A stretch of 37,350 bases of DNA, taken from positions 1-37,350 of the forward strand of contig MU602880.1 in the NCBI GenBank assembly GCA_025201865.1, in the 5' to 3' direction. Under the pieces are notes generated by a model that saw only the letters and a program-made list of their open reading frames with translations, made no database searches and was not told where the DNA came from. Positions 34,847-37,350 of the stretch are shown here, piece after piece (positions within the stretch are counted from its first letter, which is position 1; each line of letters starts with the position of its first letter). Source of the DNA: Ramicandelaber brevisporus. Taxonomy: Eukaryota; Kickxellomycota; Ramicandelaberales; Ramicandelaberaceae. A program made the translations under genes and the position numbers.

Positions 34847-35722
34847 ATGGTCACTGTTCCGCTTGTCACGCTCTCCAATGGCGCCAAAATGCCAGCTATC
34901 GGCTTTGGCGTAATGTATGCAACGCTCGATGCTGCAAAGGCTGCTCTCGATGCTGGCTATCGTCATTTTGACTGCGCCGCCTTCTACAAGAACGAACACG
35001 TCTTTGGCCAAGCCCTCAAATCCTCTGACATTCCGCGCAGCTCTCTTTGGATAACAGGTAAGATTTGGGGTAACCATCACGACGACCCCGAAGTGTCACT
35101 TGACAAAACATTGGCGGATCTGGGAACCGATTACCTGGACTTGCTGCTGCTGCATTATCCGCTCAGGTTTGACGATGACACATTGCAGTTTGTAAATCCG
35201 CGCAAGACCGATATACCTGCTGTTTGGAAGAAATTGGAAGCACTGGTTGACAGCGGTAAAGTCAAGGCTATTGGAGTGTCGAACTTCACAGCAAAGTTAC
35301 TTGACGAAGAGTTGTTGCCAATTGCGCGTATTAAACCAGTGTTAAACCAGGTTGAAATGCATCCATATCTGCAGCAAAAGAAGCTAGTGGAGTACGGCAA
35401 GCAGCATGGTGTGCATATCACTGCATATTGCCCACTGGGTGGTGGGTTCCAAGATCCAATTGTGATGAACGATGAAACGATTGCTGAAATTGCAAAGAAG
35501 CACAACGTGGCTGCATCAACCATCTTACTGTCATGGGGAGTGCAGCGCGGAACTAGTTTGATTCCACGCAGCACTTCGCCGGAACGCATGAAGCAGAATT
35601 TGAAGACCATCCAACTAGACGATGAGGATATGGATGCGATCGCTAACATCAAGACTGTGAAACGATATGTGGACCTGTCGGCTGTTTGGGGTCCACACAC
35701 CAAGTTCGTCTTTGAGGATTGA
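34847..35722 (+). CDS. Aldo-keto reductase
   Basis: 291 residues, a complete (alpha/beta)8 NADPH-dependent carbonyl reductase. The catalytic tetrad is present: Asp42 and Tyr47 (GYRHFDCAAFYKNE), Lys72 (ITGKIWG) and His103 (LLLLHYP). The family pattern KAIGVSNF is at about 143-150, QVEMHPYLQQ follows, and the C-terminal cofactor site is LIPRSTSPERMKQN. It reduces aldehydes or ketones to alcohols; the fungal family includes Gcy1/Ypr1-like and xylose reductase-like enzymes and the substrate is not evident. The ATG directly follows a T9-AG acceptor-like sequence, so an upstream exon is possible. It is convergent with the OPT gene (120 bp). Confidence 0.94.
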   Translation: MVTVPLVTLSNGAKMPAIGFGVMYATLDAAKAALDAGYRHFDCAAFYKNEHVFGQALKSSDIPRSSLWITGKIWGNHHDDPEVSLDKTLADLGTDYLDLLLLHYPLRFDDDTLQFVNPRKTDIPAVWKKLEALVDSGKVKAIGVSNFTAKLLDEELLPIARIKPVLNQVEMHPYLQQKKLVEYGKQHGVHITAYCPLGGGFQDPIVMNDETIAEIAKKHNVAASTILLSWGVQRGTSLIPRSTSPERMKQNLKTIQLDDEDMDAIANIKTVKRYVDLSAVWGPHTKFVFED

Positions 35723-35842
35723 GCAACCTAATCAATTAACTGAGATTCCATGTAGAACCGCTCGTTTTTCTTTTAAGCTCATTTTATTCCTCCCTCGCTC
35801 TTCGTCTCTGCATAGCTGGATTGTGTTTAAGTGCGTTTAAAG

Positions 35843-37350
35843 TCAAGGGAGAATGGGTTCGAGAACAACTGTCCGAGCCGTATTGGTAGCCGCTGTAGGC
35901 ACACTCGGCTCAGCTTGAACGAGTGGCTTCAGCTCGTTCCTGCAGCTCGGTTCATTGCCAAACCACTTCAGTTCAACGCCGCGCGATACCACTGCAAAGT
36001 AGATGACGACGCCAGCAACCACCGTGCCCAAGTCCAGCGCCGCCGAAACCGAGAATGCGTGTCGTTGCCAGATCATCGGCTGCCACCTCTTGAGGCAATA
36101 GTTGACAATGAATCCAACCACAAACCAGCCGACGAATCCACTCGGCGGCATTGGAGGAAGAACCTGTGCGGCTGAAAGAATCGCTGGGATGTGGATGTTG
36201 GAGATCCAGCTTGCAATCTGCTGATATCGGCGAGCCTTCGTGTCGGCCGTGTATCTATCACCGTCGGACACAGCGTTCTTGGCACATCTGACAGAGCGAT
36301 TTGCGAGAGTGGCCAGTCGGCGGACAGCCAGATACACGGGCACTGGCAGAACCAAGCCAATCCAAAATCCGTGCAAGGCGACACTGTACGACTGCTCATT
36401 GAACACGCGGTGCGGGCCGATTGCGCCGAAGATGATCGATGCCGAGTAGAACGTGCCGGCGCCGCCACAGTTCCACAGGCTGCCGGTGCCTTCCACGCAC
36501 ACGCCTCGGACATTCTCGAGCACCCAGTACGCGACATTCACCTGCACCACAATGGCCACAATGCAGCCGGCAACCATGCAGATCAGCACGTGGCGAGGCG
36601 GTAGCTTGACATAGTGAGCGAGCTTGAAGATGCTGAGCAGAACCAGCGCCTGCGAGAGGCTGTTGAAGCAGTATCCTTTGAATGCCACGTTGCCAATGGC
36701 GTTGCCCGGATTGATGTATCCAAAGATCAGCTCGGAGAGAATGTTGAGGCCGAGCTGCTGGTTTGTAACCGCCAGAATGACGCCGGCTGGAATGATGAAG
36801 ACAAGCGGCATGACCATGGCGAGAAGGAACATGTACCAGCGCACGCCGAGGTCGTACACTTCGCAGGTGGCAATGCCCATCGCGACCATGCCGAGATACA
36901 GAACAGCAAACCACCAGGCGGGAATGGACGGATACTGGCGCATCAGTTTGGCGTGGATGTCGGGCTTTCCCTCGAACCGCTCCAGACACGGGGGATTGTA
37001 CTGCTGCGATGATTGTCGACTGTCCACGGAGTTGCTGTCACTGCTGTCGCTGTTGTTGTTGCTGTCGCCGGTGGTTGGAGTGATTCGTCGCATGGTGGCG
37101 AGCAGCTGTGGACCGTGGAACAGAGCAACGTGGGAGAGTGCTGCTGTGACCGACGCGAATCCAAACATGTACGTGTAAACAAACTGGAACGGCATCCGCA
37201 CTGGCGAGTACTGGTCGTATGCCGTCACATTCAGCGCCACGCCGTGCTTGCTCATCACGGCTGCCGTCGCATTCTCCACGCCAAAGCCGCTCATCACTCG
37301 CTCCGTGTGGTACGGGTCGCCGTGCTTGTCAAACACCTTCCAAAAGTAGA
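35843..37350 (-). CDS. Oligopeptide transporter (OPT family), C-terminal part
   Basis: The minus frame is open to the window edge; about 502 residues are visible and the N-terminal third is missing. Family blocks are YINPGNAIGNVAFKGYCFNSLSQ, GPHRVFNEQSYSVALHGFWIG and HAFSVSAALDLGTVV (written in shorter pieces: YINPGNAIGN, GPHRVFNEQSY, FSVSAALDLGT), and KLPPRHVL. At least eight hydrophobic segments are seen. A Ser/Asn/Asp-rich low-complexity loop lies at about 97-120 of the visible part. OPT members bring tri- to pentapeptides, glutathione or metal chelates into fungal cells with protons. The substrate is not evident. GC is high, as in the GST and IVD genes. Confidence 0.92.
   Translation of the reverse strand, partial: YFWKVFDKHGDPYHTERVMSGFGVENATAAVMSKHGVALNVTAYDQYSPVRMPFQFVYTYMFGFASVTAALSHVALFHGPQLLATMRRITPTTGDSNNNSDSSDSNSVDSRQSSQQYNPPCLERFEGKPDIHAKLMRQYPSIPAWWFAVLYLGMVAMGIATCEVYDLGVRWYMFLLAMVMPLVFIIPAGVILAVTNQQLGLNILSELIFGYINPGNAIGNVAFKGYCFNSLSQALVLLSIFKLAHYVKLPPRHVLICMVAGCIVAIVVQVNVAYWVLENVRGVCVEGTGSLWNCGGAGTFYSASIIFGAIGPHRVFNEQSYSVALHGFWIGLVLPVPVYLAVRRLATLANRSVRCAKNAVSDGDRYTADTKARRYQQIASWISNIHIPAILSAAQVLPPMPPSGFVGWFVVGFIVNYCLKRWQPMIWQRHAFSVSAALDLGTVVAGVVIYFAVVSRGVELKWFGNEPSCRNELKPLVQAEPSVPTAATNTARTVVLEPILP

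Noticed and set aside
1-37350. CRISPR array, prophage or bacterial operon
   Set aside because: No regularly spaced repeats of that kind. Gene content, leaders and the intron are eukaryotic.

Overview
The window is a gene-dense, intron-poor eukaryotic nuclear contig. It most likely comes from an early-diverging fungus; a Zoopagomycota or Kickxellomycotina type is my inference. A Cla4-type PH-CRIB-PAK kinase and an OPT transporter point to fungi. They sit beside genes that are widespread in animals but missing from classical yeasts: Hikeshi, DENND6, CCDC137, SLC35F6 and a nuclear complex I subunit. Coding regions carry many poly-Q, poly-N, poly-S and poly-A tracts, and most genes are single uninterrupted reading frames. 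Nineteen genes or gene relics plus one transposon fragment are supported.

Layout from left to right. 1-345 is the 3' end of a GST. An ER DnaJ co-chaperone (893-2074) has a perfect 66-bp tandem duplication in its leader. A zinc-finger protein (2389-4413) is built from two copies of a four-finger unit behind an array of SUMO-type motifs. A small secreted cysteine protein (5210-5725) is followed by a decayed Helitron/PIF1-type helicase fragment on the minus strand. Next come an RS/RD-rich two-RRM protein (6411-8756) and a DENND6-like Rab GEF (9149-12334). A phosducin-like protein (minus) and a Cla4-type kinase (plus) diverge from a 1.3-kb repeat-rich promoter region. dUTPase (minus) and Hikeshi (plus) also diverge. 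CCDC137-like (minus) diverges from isovaleryl-CoA dehydrogenase (plus), and a full-length MAD1 follows.

Right-hand part. Two head-to-head F-box/LRR genes occupy 25.9-29.3 kb, and the left one is broken by a single in-frame TAG. Then come an SOD-fold mitochondrial ribosomal protein, the complex I subunit NDUFS7, a tetraspanin-like protein, an SLC35F6-like transporter, an aldo-keto reductase and the C-terminal two-thirds of an OPT transporter that runs off the window. The NDUFS7 mitochondrial presequence lies on a separate upstream exon behind a 321-nt intron.

The genes do not form one pathway; this is ordinary fungal housekeeping synteny. Three mitochondrial genes (IVD, mS42/mS43-like, NDUFS7), two protein-folding or heat-stress factors (ER DnaJ, Hikeshi) and two cell-cycle genes (MAD1, DUT) are present, but nothing shows co-regulation as a unit. 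I found no convincing novel multi-gene system. The most interesting items are the duplicated zinc-finger protein with its SUMO-motif array, the cryptic NDUFS7 first exon, the nonsense-interrupted F-box gene and the Helitron relic.
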